From Pseudomonadota bacterium (lineage in GTDB: Bacteria; Pseudomonadota; Gammaproteobacteria; Burkholderiales; Rhodocyclaceae), in contig JAFEDJ010000006.1 in NCBI GenBank assembly GCA_018241685.1, positions 1 to 64,000 on the forward strand: 64,000 nucleotides of DNA, written 5' to 3'. The notes beneath the pieces were generated by a model that was not told the origin of the DNA, did not search any database, and was given only the letters and a program-made list of their open reading frames with translations. The translations under genes and the position numbers were made by a program. This document shows, one piece after another, positions 44,941 through 54,590 of this stretch; position 1 is the first letter of the stretch, and every line of letters begins with the position of its first letter.

Positions 44941-47900
44941 ATGGACGCGAGCGAACACGTCGCGAAGAACAATCCTGATTTCCGGCGACTTTTCAATGCC
45001 GCACCAGGTCTTTATCTGGTTCTCGACCGGGATCTCAAGATCGTCGCGGTCAACGAAGCCTACGTCAGAGCGACGAAGACACACCGGGAAGGCATTCTCG
45101 GAAAGCACATCTTCGATGTCTTCCCCGATAACCCTGAGGATCCGGGGGCAGAAGGCGTGCGCAATCTCCGGGCATCGCTGCTGCGCGTGCTGCAAACAGG
45201 CCTTGCGGATGCCATGCCGGTCCAGAAATACGATATCCGCCGCCCGGCGGAGGAGGGGGGCGGCTTCGAGGCGCGCTACTGGAGTCCGCTGAACACCCCG
45301 GTAGCAGGCGAGGATGGACGACTCGCCTACATCATCCATCGCGTCGAGGACGTCACCGAGTTCGTCCTCCTCAAGCAGCAGGGGGTCGAGGAGAGTCGGC
45401 TCAATGACAACCTGCGTCAGCAGGCCCTGCGCATGGAGACCGAGGTTTTCGCGCGCTCGCGGGAGGTGGCCGAAGCCAGTGCGCAGCTGAAGAGTGCGAA
45501 CGAGGAGCTCGACCGGCTCTATCAGAAGACGCTGGAGCTCGACGAACTGAAGACCCAGTTCTTTTCAAACGTCAGCCACGAGTTGCGCACACCGCTGACG
45601 CTCATTCTCGGGCCGCTGGCAGATCTGCTGGCGTCTCCCCGCCTTCACGACGACGAGCGGAACAGGCTCAGCGTTGCACTGCGCAATGCACGGTTGTTGC
45701 ACCGCCAGGTGGACAATCTGCTCGATATCGCGCGGCTCGACGCCGGTCGCATGGTGCTGCGCTATGCGCGCTTCGATCTGGCCGGCCTCGTCCGCGTGGT
45801 GGCCTCCCATTTCGATACAGTGGCCGCTGATCGTCGAATAACCTATCGGGTCGAGGGGCCTCAGAAACTCGAGGTGGACGCCGATGTGGAAAAGTGCGAA
45901 AGGATATTGCTGAATCTGCTGTCGAACGCTTTCAAGTTCACATCGAATGGAGGGCGCATTACGGTCAGCCTGACGCTGCAAGACGGTTGGCCGGTGATCC
46001 AGGTTGCGGATAGCGGTCCGGGTGTGCCCGAGCCCATGCGCCTGCTGGTCTTTGAACGCTATCGGCAAATTGGAGATGGCTCAGGGAAGTATCGAGGTGG
46101 TTCCGGTCTCGGCCTGGCAATCTCGAAGGAATTCGTCCTGCTGCACGGTGGGAGCATCGAGGTGAGCGGTGCGCCCCAGGGCGGCGCCCTGTTCTCGGTG
46201 CGACTTCCGCCATCCGCACCCTCGGGAGTGGTGGTCATGCCACATGGGCCGGATGTCTCGGACCTGGTGGCTGCTTATGTCGACGATCACGTGCAGGGCG
46301 CAGTGCCGGCGGATATCCCGGCTGCCGTAGCTACGGCGCCCCTGATCCTCGTGGTCGAGGACAACCCGGACATGCATGCCTTCATCGTTGGCGCCCTGCG
46401 GGAACATTACCGCATTGCCAGTGCCTTCGACGGCAAGGCGGGGCTGGACATGGCTCTGGATCAGCTCCCCGCGCTGATCCTGTCCGACGTGATGATGCCC
46501 CGCCTGAGTGGTGATGGCATGGTGGAGGCCATCCGGCGCTATCCGCAGTTTGACGATACGCCGATCGTGATGCTGACCGCCAAGGCCGATGATGCGTTGC
46601 GCAGCAAACTCTTGCAGCACGGGGTCCAGGATTACATCCACAAACCGTTCTCCACGAGCGAGCTGCTGGCCCGGGTCGCAGGCCTGATCAGCGAGCGCCA
46701 GCGGGTTGGCCGCAGGATGCGTAGTCTGGAGGAGCGTTTCCGGGCGACCTTCGAACAGGCGGCCGTCGGTATCGCCCACGTGGCACCAGACGGCCAATGG
46801 CTGCGGGTCAATCAGAAGCTCTGCGATATCGTGGCTTACTCGCGGGACGAGTTGCTGCAGCTGAACTTCCAGCGCATCACCCATCCCGATGATCTGGACG
46901 AGGACGAGGCGCTGGTACGGTGCGTGTTGGCCGGGGAGATCGACAACTACGATCTCGAAAAGCGCTACATCCGCAAGGACGGACAGGAAATCTGGGTCCA
47001 CCTGACCGTTGCGCTGGTTTGCGATGCAGCCGGCGAACCTGAGTACTTCATTGCGGTCATTGAGGACATCACTAAGCGTAAGGCCACGGAAGCCGCCCTG
47101 ATGGAGCGGGAGGCGAGATTGCGTCAAGCGGCAAGCGTGTTCGAGAGTGCCCGTGAAGGAGTGATGATCACCGATGCTGCAGGTGTGCTGGTGGCTGTGA
47201 ATCGGGCTTTCATCGATATCACGGGCTATGGCGAGGCGGAAGTACTCGGTCGCAATCCCAGCCTGCTCCGTTCGGGCCGCCACGGGCCGGAGTTCTTCCA
47301 GGCAATGTGGTCGAGCCTTGACCGGAGCGGACAGTGGCAGGGCGAACTCTGGAACAGGCGCAAGAACGGCGAACTCTATCCCTGCTGGATGACGGTGTCG
47401 CGGGTCCTCGACGATCAAGAGCAAACCGCCAATTACGTGGCACTCCTGACCGACATCAGCCAGGTCCGGCGCAGTGAGGAACAACTCGCGCATCTGGCCC
47501 ATTACGACCCGCTGACCGAGTTGCCCAATCGCCTGCTGCTGCAGTCACGGCTGGAGCACGCCCTGGACCACGCGCGTCGCAGCGGCAACCGGGTGGCGGT
47601 ACTGTTCATCAACCTTGATCATTTCCAGACCGTCAACGACAGCCTCGGCCACCGGGCAGGTGACCTGCTGTTGCTTGAGACATCCCGACGCCTGCGTGCG
47701 CGGGTACGCAACGAGGACACCCTCGGTCGCCTGGGTGGCGATGAATTCCTGCTGATCCTCGAATCGGTGACAAGCCCCGATACCGCCGCGGAAGCCGCCC
47801 AGTTCATCCTGTCCGCGCTGGAGACACCTTTCCACTTCGGGGACGGGACGGAGCTGTATATCGCCGCCAGCATCGGGATTAGCATGTTCCCGGACAATGG

Positions 47901-48807
47901 GCAGACCGCGAACGAGCTGCTGCGGGATGCCGATACGGCCCTGCATCAGGCAAAGGCCCAAGGGCGCAACCGCTTCTGCTTCTATACCGCGGCCATGAAC
48001 GCCGATGCGATTGCACGACTGGAACTGGATGCGGCATTGCGCAGAGCGGTGGGGCGCAAGGAGTTCAGGCTGTATTACCAGCCCAAGGTTGATCTCCAGA
48101 CCGGACGGATCACGGGGGCGGAGGCGCTCATCCGCTGGCAGCGGGGCGACCGGGTGGAAGGGCCGGGCAGCTTCATCCCGCTGGCGGAGGCCACCGGCCT
48201 CATCGTCGCCATCGGAACCTGGGTCATCGATGAGGCCTGCCGGCAACAACAAGCTTGGGAGGCGCGCTTCGGCGCCTGGGGACGGCTGGCCGTCAATGTC
48301 TCGGCCCGCCAGTTCCACTCCGGCAAACTGCCGGACATCGTCGGCGCCGCGCTGGCCCGGCATTGCATCTCGGCAGGAAGTATCGAACTCGAACTGACCG
48401 AGAGCATGCTGATGGACGATCCGTTGCAGACCATCGAGATCCTGCACGAACTGAAAGGGCTTGGCGTCGATCTGTCCCTGGACGACTTCGGGACCGGTTA
48501 TTCCAGCTTCGGCTACCTGAGTCGCTTTCCCATCGACGCACTGAAGATCGACCAGTCCTTCGTCCGTGGCATTACGACCGACCCGGAGTCAGGCCTGATC
48601 GCCGTTTCCATCGTGGAGCTGGCCCACCGCATGAAGCTGAAGGTCGTAGCCGAAGGGATTGAAACGGTCGTGCAGCGCGACTATCTCCGGGGCTGCCATT
48701 GCGATGAAATGCAGGGCTACCTGTTCTCCAGGCCCTTGCCGGTGGCGGATTTTGAAGACCTGTTGGTGCGACAGGTCTCCGCAGCCGCGAAGCCGCTCCT
48801 TCAATGA
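44941..48807 (+). CDS. PAS-histidine kinase-REC-PAS-PAS-GGDEF-EAL signalling protein
   Basis: A 1288-residue cytoplasmic hybrid. An N-terminal PAS (about 10-130) and coiled linker precede the HisKA box '[21 protein letters not shown]' near residue 205. The HATPase has '[14 protein letters not shown]' and '[16 protein letters not shown]', and the REC (about 475-590) has acceptor Asp in '[13 protein letters not shown]'. Two PAS/PAC domains follow (about 600-845). GGDEF has an intact '[12 protein letters not shown]', and EAL has '[11 protein letters not shown]' with '[28 protein letters not shown]'. Both c-di-GMP catalytic motifs are intact, so it may make or degrade c-di-GMP. No membrane segment is seen. 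Confidence 0.9.
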   Translation: MDASEHVAKNNPDFRRLFNAAPGLYLVLDRDLKIVAVNEAYVRATKTHREGILGKHIFDVFPDNPEDPGAEGVRNLRASLLRVLQTGLADAMPVQKYDIRRPAEEGGGFEARYWSPLNTPVAGEDGRLAYIIHRVEDVTEFVLLKQQGVEESRLNDNLRQQALRMETEVFARSREVAEASAQLKSANEELDRLYQKTLELDELKTQFFSNVSHELRTPLTLILGPLADLLASPRLHDDERNRLSVALRNARLLHRQVDNLLDIARLDAGRMVLRYARFDLAGLVRVVASHFDTVAADRRITYRVEGPQKLEVDADVEKCERILLNLLSNAFKFTSNGGRITVSLTLQDGWPVIQVADSGPGVPEPMRLLVFERYRQIGDGSGKYRGGSGLGLAISKEFVLLHGGSIEVSGAPQGGALFSVRLPPSAPSGVVVMPHGPDVSDLVAAYVDDHVQGAVPADIPAAVATAPLILVVEDNPDMHAFIVGALREHYRIASAFDGKAGLDMALDQLPALILSDVMMPRLSGDGMVEAIRRYPQFDDTPIVMLTAKADDALRSKLLQHGVQDYIHKPFSTSELLARVAGLISERQRVGRRMRSLEERFRATFEQAAVGIAHVAPDGQWLRVNQKLCDIVAYSRDELLQLNFQRITHPDDLDEDEALVRCVLAGEIDNYDLEKRYIRKDGQEIWVHLTVALVCDAAGEPEYFIAVIEDITKRKATEAALMEREARLRQAASVFESAREGVMITDAAGVLVAVNRAFIDITGYGEAEVLGRNPSLLRSGRHGPEFFQAMWSSLDRSGQWQGELWNRRKNGELYPCWMTVSRVLDDQEQTANYVALLTDISQVRRSEEQLAHLAHYDPLTELPNRLLLQSRLEHALDHARRSGNRVAVLFINLDHFQTVNDSLGHRAGDLLLLETSRRLRARVRNEDTLGRLGGDEFLLILESVTSPDTAAEAAQFILSALETPFHFGDGTELYIAASIGISMFPDNGQTANELLRDADTALHQAKAQGRNRFCFYTAAMNADAIARLELDAALRRAVGRKEFRLYYQPKVDLQTGRITGAEALIRWQRGDRVEGPGSFIPLAEATGLIVAIGTWVIDEACRQQQAWEARFGAWGRLAVNVSARQFHSGKLPDIVGAALARHCISAGSIELELTESMLMDDPLQTIEILHELKGLGVDLSLDDFGTGYSSFGYLSRFPIDALKIDQSFVRGITTDPESGLIAVSIVELAHRMKLKVVAEGIETVVQRDYLRGCHCDEMQGYLFSRPLPVADFEDLLVRQVSAAAKPLLQ

Positions 48808-48883
48808 AGCGATGGCCACGTACGCAGCACGGGCAATAATGGCGGCCTGATCCACCTTCATCACGACAGGGAGAGCAAGCATC

Positions 48884-49165
48884 ATGAGCGCGAACCTTAC
48901 ACGCCGCCGCTTTATCCGCTTGAGCGTCGCATGCGCGACCTGCGTTCCGTTGGCCAGCCTGACCGGCGAGGCTACGGCGGCTACCAATCAGACTCTCAGG
49001 GCCCAGTACAAGTACCAGGACAGCCCGCTTGACGGCAAAAACTGTACATCGTGCCTGGAATTCATCCCGGGCAGTTCCGCCACGGCGCCGGGGCGCTGCA
49101 AGCTCATTCCCGGCGACGATGAGATTTCGCCGAATGGTTACTGCACGCTGTGGAACACGATGTAG
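48884..49165 (+). CDS. High-potential iron-sulfur protein (HiPIP), Tat-exported
   Basis: A 93-residue periplasmic electron carrier. The twin-arginine signal is 'TRRRFIRLSVACATCVPLA'. The mature part binds a [4Fe-4S] cluster through Cys 54, 57, 72 and 87 (C-x2-C-x14-C-x14-C), the HiPIP spacing, with the family motif 'CKLIPGDDEISPNGYCTLW'. In relatives HiPIP carries electrons to oxidases or photosynthetic reaction centres; the acceptor here is unknown. It stands alone after the GGDEF-EAL gene and is convergent with the remnant at 49177. Confidence 0.93.
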   Translation: MSANLTRRRFIRLSVACATCVPLASLTGEATAATNQTLRAQYKYQDSPLDGKNCTSCLEFIPGSSATAPGRCKLIPGDDEISPNGYCTLWNTM

Positions 49166-49176
49166 GCACGGTCAGC

Positions 49177-49466
49177 CTAGGCCGGTAGAGGTTTGCCGGC
49201 CATCTCGGCTGCGTCGCGGACCTGGGCTCGGCGCGCCTCGACGGCCAGGGCGCTCTGCCCAGCCGCTTCAGGTGGAAGCGTTGGCAGGGCAACCCCTCCA
49301 GTGAGGGGCCGGGCAGTAGCTCGTGGGGCCGCCAGTCGATGTGCACCGGCGTACCGGGATACTGCCTACGGAATTCGACGAGCGCCTGCGCCAGGTTAAG
49401 CTTGCCGATCAGGCACCAGGAGCAGATGAAGTCGACGTAGTCCTCGATGGACAATATCCCGGACAT
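49177..49466 (-). pseudogene. Truncated, frameshifted DsbA/FrnE-like oxidoreductase
   Basis: The N terminus reads 'DYVDFICSWCLIGKLNLAQAL', with the thioredoxin-like C-x2-C (CSWC) of the DsbA-family FrnE group, then 'VHIDWRPHELLPGPSLEGLPC'. Near 49270 the frame breaks; in another frame it continues 'ALAVEARRAQVRDAAEMAG' to a stop at 49177-49179. Only about 95 of the usual 200-plus residues remain, so the C-terminal half is lost. It starts 15 bases after the alpha/beta hydrolase stop, as the last member of that run. Confidence 0.65.
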
Positions 49467-49481
49467 GGTGCGGGCTCTGCA

Positions 49482-50042
49482 TCAGCGGCAGAGCGCCACG
49501 ATGAATTCATCCGCCTGCGGCCAGTCGCCGAAGCCGGATGCCGGATTCAGGTGGCCGACGGCGCCGATATCGACGAAGCGGCTACCCCAGTCTCCGGCCA
49601 GGGTTTCGACCCGGTCGATGCTGCCGAGGGGATCGTTGGTGCTCGCCGCGACGATGCTGGGAAAAGGCAGCGGGGTACGTGGTACCGGGAACCAGCCGTT
49701 GTCGCGCAGTGCCTCCTGGGTTGGATAGCCGGTCGGGAGGGGCGTGTCGAAATCCGGCGGTGTGGCCAGCAGTGCGCCCTGGATGGGGCGGCGGGGAGAT
49801 TTCGCCCAGTGGGCGACGATCAGCACGCCGCCGCTGTGGGCCACCAGGATCACCGGGCCGTCGACACCGGCAAGGGTTTCTTCCAGGGCTTCCACCCGAG
49901 CCGCGAGGCTCAGCTTGTCCTTTTCCAGTGGCGGTACCGAGCGTACCTTGGGCAAACGGGCGGTCAGCAGGGTCTGCCAGTGTTCGGCCACGTGGTCTCG
50001 AAGGCCAGGGACGATGACGACGGTGGGGGTTTGATCGTTCAT
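49482..50042 (-). CDS. RBBP9/YdeN-type alpha/beta serine hydrolase
   Basis: A 186-residue hydrolase with a small alpha/beta fold. The nucleophile elbow is 'VILVAHSGGVLIVAHW', Asp is in 'VAASTNDPLGSIDR' and His in 'GAVGHLNPASGFGDW', the full RBBP9-type triad. Such enzymes cleave small esters or amides; the substrate is unknown. It lies 36 bases downstream of the MFS gene and probably belongs to the same transcript. Confidence 0.88.
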   Translation of the reverse strand: MNDQTPTVVIVPGLRDHVAEHWQTLLTARLPKVRSVPPLEKDKLSLAARVEALEETLAGVDGPVILVAHSGGVLIVAHWAKSPRRPIQGALLATPPDFDTPLPTGYPTQEALRDNGWFPVPRTPLPFPSIVAASTNDPLGSIDRVETLAGDWGSRFVDIGAVGHLNPASGFGDWPQADEFIVALCR

Positions 50043-50078
50043 GACGGCGTGATGGATTGTGTGAATCGGCGATAAGGC

Positions 50079-51386
50079 TCAGGCAGCGCCGTTCGGGCGT
50101 TTTCCGAGGCGGGCCAGGTCGGCTGTGTAACTGCGTCGTCCAACGATGAAGGCCAGTGCGGCCAGCAGCGGGACGAAGGGAATCACCTGCAGTGCGAACT
50201 GAAGGCTGAAGCGGTCGGCGAGAAAGCCGGTGACGAAGGGGCCGGGCGCCAGGCCGAGTAGGTTGTTGGCGAGCGTCAGCGTTGCGAAGGCGGTGGCGTG
50301 GATGGCGGTAGGCGTGAGATTGGCCACCATCGCGCCTGCCGGGCCGGACGTGCCTGCCGCGACGAACATGCCAAGGCCGATCGCAATTAGCTGGGCGCTA
50401 CCCGTCGGCAACTGAAAGGCCGCGCCCAACAGCACGCAGGTGCTCACGCTGTAGATGATCGCCATCCACCACTTGCGGGGGGCAGCCCGACGGCTGATGG
50501 TGTCCGTCATCATGCCGCAGGCCACCATGCCGATGGCGCCGATCAGCACGAACAGGGCCGAGGTCAGGCCAGCCCGGTCCGGTGCCATGCCGTAGTATCG
50601 ATTCAGGTAGCTCGGCATCCAGGCCATGACCGACGACATGACGATCAGCTGAAGTCCGCTGCCAATGTAGGCGCAGATCACCGAGCGGGACGAGAACAGG
50701 CCGGCCAGCAGTGCCCGCAGGCCATGGGGCGGGCCACTGGCTTCACGGCTTGCGGGTCGGACGCTGCCGACCCGCTTGTCGGTGACAGTCAGGAAGTACA
50801 GCACCACCAGCGCCGCGCCGAACAGGGCCATCGCGCCGAAGGCCCAGCGCCAGCCGAGGCGCGAGGCGATGAAGCCGCCGGTGGCCATGCCCAGCACGGA
50901 GCCGAAGGCCCCGCCCGCCATGAAGGCGCCGGTCAGCGTGGAGCGCAGGTGCGGCGGGAAGATGCTCAGGATCAGCGCAATGCCCACGCTGCCATACGCC
51001 GCTTCACCGACGCCGACGCAGAAGCGGGCGATGAACATCTCGCCGTAGTTCTCGGCGAGGGCGCAGGCCAGCGTGGCAATGCTCCACAGCGCGGCCATCA
51101 GGGTCACGCTACGCACACGCCCCCAGCGGTCGGCGACGACGGACAAGGGAAAGGTGAGCAGGCCGACCAGCAGCGCGACGATGCTGCTGAGGGAGCCCAA
51201 CTGGGTGTCGGACAGGCCCCATTCCGCCTTGAGAAGAGGGAAGACGGCGTTGAGGACCTGCCGCGACATGTAATCGGAAAGCAGGAGGCCGAAGGTCAGC
51301 GCGAACACGACCCAGGCGTATCGCCGCGAGATGCCCGGTTCGACGGCATCATCGAAGCCGGCACTGTCGATGGTATGGATGGCCAA
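50079..51386 (-). CDS. MFS transporter (anion:cation symporter / aromatic-acid-type)
   Basis: A 435-residue, 12-helix carrier. The signature between helices 2 and 3 is 'SLSSIVALLVGLLTFPLSVVADRWGRVRSV', and 'LSDYMSRQVLNAVFPLLKAEWG' precedes it, as in sugar-phosphate/organic-anion and aromatic-acid carriers. It probably imports the substrate of the neighbouring BKACE and dioxygenase. TTG at 51386 is preferred, with GAGGAGACA just upstream; TTG 51404 is in frame before the ribosome site. Confidence 0.85.
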   Translation of the reverse strand: MAIHTIDSAGFDDAVEPGISRRYAWVVFALTFGLLLSDYMSRQVLNAVFPLLKAEWGLSDTQLGSLSSIVALLVGLLTFPLSVVADRWGRVRSVTLMAALWSIATLACALAENYGEMFIARFCVGVGEAAYGSVGIALILSIFPPHLRSTLTGAFMAGGAFGSVLGMATGGFIASRLGWRWAFGAMALFGAALVVLYFLTVTDKRVGSVRPASREASGPPHGLRALLAGLFSSRSVICAYIGSGLQLIVMSSVMAWMPSYLNRYYGMAPDRAGLTSALFVLIGAIGMVACGMMTDTISRRAAPRKWWMAIIYSVSTCVLLGAAFQLPTGSAQLIAIGLGMFVAAGTSGPAGAMVANLTPTAIHATAFATLTLANNLLGLAPGPFVTGFLADRFSLQFALQVIPFVPLLAALAFIVGRRSYTADLARLGKRPNGAA

Positions 51387-51497
51387 GATTGTCTCCTCTC
51401 GCAATCGCCGCCACTACGCCGGGCGTGTGGCGATCGTTCTGGTGTTTGCTTTCCGGCGGGAACGCCGGAGCGTCCCTGCGACGGTTGCGTGCCGTGC

Positions 51498-52553
51498 TCA
51501 GGCGTGCTGCGTGAAGCCGACCTGGCCGGGCTTGCGGTTGGGCGCGAAGCCGTTGGCGGCGAGGGTCGCATCCGCGCCTTCGTAGAAAGTACCGATGCGG
51601 TAGATCTCGCGGGCCTCCTTCGCGTTGGCCACGTCACGGCCGAATTCGTTGGAGAGGCGCACAAGCTGCGCGATCTGCTCGACGGTACCCATCTTGCGGT
51701 CGCGGCGCTGGGTCCAGATGTTGTCCTCGATGCCGCAGCGCACGTGCAGGCCCATGGCGATGGCCATCATGTTGAGCGGCAGCACGTTGAGCATGGAGCT
51801 CTCGAGAGTCAGCACCGAGCCGTCCGGGCAGGCGCGCACGAAGTTGGCCAGGTTGTAGATGTTCGGCTGGTCGAAACCGCCGCCGATGGCCACCCAGGTC
51901 AGGATCAGCGGTACGTTGCAGACGCCACGCCGCATCATGCGCTCGACGGTTTCCAGCTGGGAGATGTTGGCCAGCTGGAAGTGCGTCTGGATGCCCTTGG
52001 AGGACAGGCGGCGGATGTGCTCCTCGACCCACTGGGGGCCGGCGGGAATCGTCATCTCGCGGTACGCGTGGTACATCGCCGGATCAGCCAGCGTGGTGCC
52101 GCGGATATCGGCCTCGCACATCTGTTCGACCACGTTCATCTGGTTGGTGTTGATGGCGATGGTGACCTGGTCCGGCGTCGGAGTCAGCTCGGCGAGCATG
52201 TGGCGGGTGTCGTCGGACAGCCACTTGGCGGCTTCGCCTTCACCTTCGGGAGCGAAGGAGATGGAGCCGCCGACCTGGATGATCATGTCGGGCACACGGG
52301 CGCGGATGCCGGCGATCAGCTCGTTGAACTTGGAGAGGCGCTTGGAGCCCTTGCCGTCCAGTTCGCGCACGTGCAGGTGCAGCACGGTGGCACCGGCGTT
52401 GTAGCAGTCCACGGCTTTCTGGATCTGCTGGTCCATCGTCACCGGGATGTCTTCCGGGAAGTCCTGGGGCATCCACTCGGGCCCGTAGGGGGCGCAGGTG
52501 ATGACGAGTTTCTGCATGTTCTCGGGGAACAGGGCGCCGTCGAGGAAGTTCAT
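51498..52553 (-). CDS. Beta-keto acid cleavage enzyme (BKACE, DUF849)
   Basis: A 351-residue zinc TIM-barrel enzyme. The BKACE family condenses a beta-keto acid with acetyl-CoA, giving acetoacetyl-CoA and a shortened CoA product. Zn ligands H59 and H61 are in 'ATVLHLHVRELDGKG', with a Glu in 'GSVLTLESSMLNVLP'. Other family motifs are 'DMIIQVGGSISF' and 'GLHVRCGIEDNIW'. Known substrates in the family include 3-keto-5-aminohexanoate and dehydrocarnitine; here it is unknown. ATG at 52553 has GGAG upstream. It is the fourth gene of the leftward run. Confidence 0.9.
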   Translation of the reverse strand: MNFLDGALFPENMQKLVITCAPYGPEWMPQDFPEDIPVTMDQQIQKAVDCYNAGATVLHLHVRELDGKGSKRLSKFNELIAGIRARVPDMIIQVGGSISFAPEGEGEAAKWLSDDTRHMLAELTPTPDQVTIAINTNQMNVVEQMCEADIRGTTLADPAMYHAYREMTIPAGPQWVEEHIRRLSSKGIQTHFQLANISQLETVERMMRRGVCNVPLILTWVAIGGGFDQPNIYNLANFVRACPDGSVLTLESSMLNVLPLNMMAIAMGLHVRCGIEDNIWTQRRDRKMGTVEQIAQLVRLSNEFGRDVANAKEAREIYRIGTFYEGADATLAANGFAPNRKPGQVGFTQHA

Positions 52554-52618
52554 TTGATGTCTCCAGTAAGCGTTATTGGATGAAGGTCGGGGAGGGAGGG
52601 AGAGCGGGGCGCCAGCCT

Positions 52619-53536
52619 TCAGAAGGGCCGGTCGCCGATGATGGCGGCGCGTTCCATCTTGCGATGGCAGGGCGCGTAATCCATGACGGCGTAGTGCTGG
52701 GTCGAACGGTTGTCCCAGATCGCCACGCTGTTGGGCTTCCAGCGCCAGCGCACCTGGTATTCCGGGATGTAGGCCTGGCTGATCAGGTACTGCAGCAGGT
52801 CGCCGCCGGCCTGGTTGTAGTCCTGGCCGTAGCGCACGCGGGCCTTGTTGTGGAAATTGACGAAGTGGGTGGTGAAGGCATTGACGAACAACGCCTTCTC
52901 GCCGGTTTCCGGGTGCGTGCGCACCACCGGGTGCTCGGCGTCCGGGTAGGCGGCTTTCATGGCCAGGCGCTTCTCCAGCGGCATGGCCGCCGCGAAGGAC
53001 GCGTTGAAGCTGTGGCTGGCGCGCAGTTCGGCGATCTGCGCCTTGATGTCGTCCGGCAGCTTCTCGTAGGCGAGGACCATGTTGGCCCACATGGTGTCGC
53101 CACCGAAGGGCGGGCACTCGACGCAGCGCAGCACGCAGCCCATGGCCGGCGTCTCGCGCCAGGTGCCGTCGCAGTGCCAGGCGTTCTCGTAGCGGTCCAT
53201 CGGATGGTCCGGGGTCTTGTAGATTTGCACCAGGCCCGGCGCATCCGGATGGCTGGGGGCCATCGGATGATCTTCCAGCTGACCGAAGCGCGACGCGAAG
53301 GCGACGTGCTCCTGGCGCGTGATGTCCTGGTCGCGCAGGAACAGGACCTTGTACTCGAGCAGCAGGGCGTGGATCTCGTCCGCCAGCGCCTTGTCCCGCG
53401 CGGCGTCGCCCAGGTTCACGTTGAGCAGTTCGGCGCCGATGCTGGCGGTGAGCGGTTCGAACTTCACCGAGATATTCAGGACACCGGCCCGCACGATGGC
53501 GGGGGCGCCGGGCTTGCCCTGTACGGCCTGATTCAT
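52619..53536 (-). CDS. TauD/TfdA-family 2-oxoglutarate/Fe(II) dioxygenase
   Basis: A 305-residue dioxygenase that hydroxylates or cleaves a carbon next to an acid, sulfonate or similar group. The iron ligands are His and Asp in 'NAWHCDGTWRETPA' (HxD) and a distal His in 'NRSTQHYAVMDYAP'. The 2-oxoglutarate Arg is in 'HRKMERAAIIGD' at the C terminus. The opening 'FEPLTASIGAELLNVNLGD' is typical. It sits between the quinone oxidoreductase and BKACE genes, with short gaps on both sides. Confidence 0.9.
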   Translation of the reverse strand: MNQAVQGKPGAPAIVRAGVLNISVKFEPLTASIGAELLNVNLGDAARDKALADEIHALLLEYKVLFLRDQDITRQEHVAFASRFGQLEDHPMAPSHPDAPGLVQIYKTPDHPMDRYENAWHCDGTWRETPAMGCVLRCVECPPFGGDTMWANMVLAYEKLPDDIKAQIAELRASHSFNASFAAAMPLEKRLAMKAAYPDAEHPVVRTHPETGEKALFVNAFTTHFVNFHNKARVRYGQDYNQAGGDLLQYLISQAYIPEYQVRWRWKPNSVAIWDNRSTQHYAVMDYAPCHRKMERAAIIGDRPF

Positions 53537-53585
53537 GGTGCTGTCTCCTTTTTTATGGCTTGTCGTGGTGAATGCGTTGGCGGCG

Positions 53586-54566
53586 TCAGACGACGAAGAT
53601 CGACGAGCCGGTGGTCTTGCGCGCTTCCAGATCCCGGTGGGCCTGGACGGCATCCTCGAGGGCGTAGCGCTGGTTGATCTCGATGCGGATGCGGCCGGCG
53701 GCCACGTGGCCGAAGATCTCGCCGGCCAGCTCGGCCTTCTCCTGCGGATCGGCGATGTAATCGGCGAGGGCCGGGCGGGTGAGGTACAGCGAGCCCTTCA
53801 TCGCCAGCAGCTGCGGGTCGAAGGGCGGAATCGTGCCGGAGGCGGTGCCGACGCAGACCATCAGGCCGCGCCGCTTGAGGGAGTCCAGCGAGGCCATGAA
53901 GGTGCTCCTGCCGACGCTGTCGAACACCACGTTGACGCCGACGCCGTCGGTCAGCTCGCGCACCCGCTTCGCCACGTCCTCGTGGCTGTAGTTGATGACG
54001 TCGGTGCAGCCATGGGCGCGGGCGACCTCGGCCTTCTCTTCGGTGGACACCGTGCCGATGACGCGCAGGCCGAGCAGGCGTGCCCACTGGGAGACGATCA
54101 GGCCCACGCCCCCAGCAGCCGCGTGGAGCAGGATGCTGTCGCCTTCCTTGAAGGCGTGGATGCGCCGCATCAGGTAGGCCGAGGTCAGGCCTCGCATGGT
54201 CATCGCCGCGGCGGTCTGGCAGGAGATGCCGTCCGGCAGCTTGATCAGCGGCGCGGCGGCGATCAGGCGGCGGGTGCTGTAGGCGCCGAGGGTGTTCAGG
54301 AAGCCGGTGTAGGTGACGCGGTCGCCGACGGCCACGTTGCTCACGCCGGCACCGATGGCCTCCACCACACCGGCCGCCTCGACGCCCATGCCAGCCGGCA
54401 GCGGAATCGGGTAGGTGCCGTTGCGGAAATAAGTATCGGCAAAGTTCAAGCCGACCGCCTCGTGGCGCAGTCGGACTTCGCCCGGCCCCGGCTCGCCGAC
54501 GTGAATCTCCTCCCAGCGCAGCACTTCCGGGCCGCCGGTCTCGTGAAAGCGGATTGCATGGTCCAA
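53586..54566 (-). CDS. Zinc-free quinone oxidoreductase (MDR family)
   Basis: A 326-residue NADPH-dependent MDR protein. It has the GroES-like N-terminal domain ('RHEAVGLNFADTYFRNGTYPIPLPAGMGVEAAGVV') and a Rossmann domain with 'LLHAAAGGVGLIVSQWARLLGLRVIGTV'. It lacks the zinc ligands of alcohol dehydrogenases, as in Qor. It starts 24 bases after the UspA-hemerythrin gene stop. Confidence 0.9.
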   Translation of the reverse strand: MDHAIRFHETGGPEVLRWEEIHVGEPGPGEVRLRHEAVGLNFADTYFRNGTYPIPLPAGMGVEAAGVVEAIGAGVSNVAVGDRVTYTGFLNTLGAYSTRRLIAAAPLIKLPDGISCQTAAAMTMRGLTSAYLMRRIHAFKEGDSILLHAAAGGVGLIVSQWARLLGLRVIGTVSTEEKAEVARAHGCTDVINYSHEDVAKRVRELTDGVGVNVVFDSVGRSTFMASLDSLKRRGLMVCVGTASGTIPPFDPQLLAMKGSLYLTRPALADYIADPQEKAELAGEIFGHVAAGRIRIEINQRYALEDAVQAHRDLEARKTTGSSIFVV

Positions 54567-54590
54567 GGTGTTCTCCTTTGTCTGTCTTGT

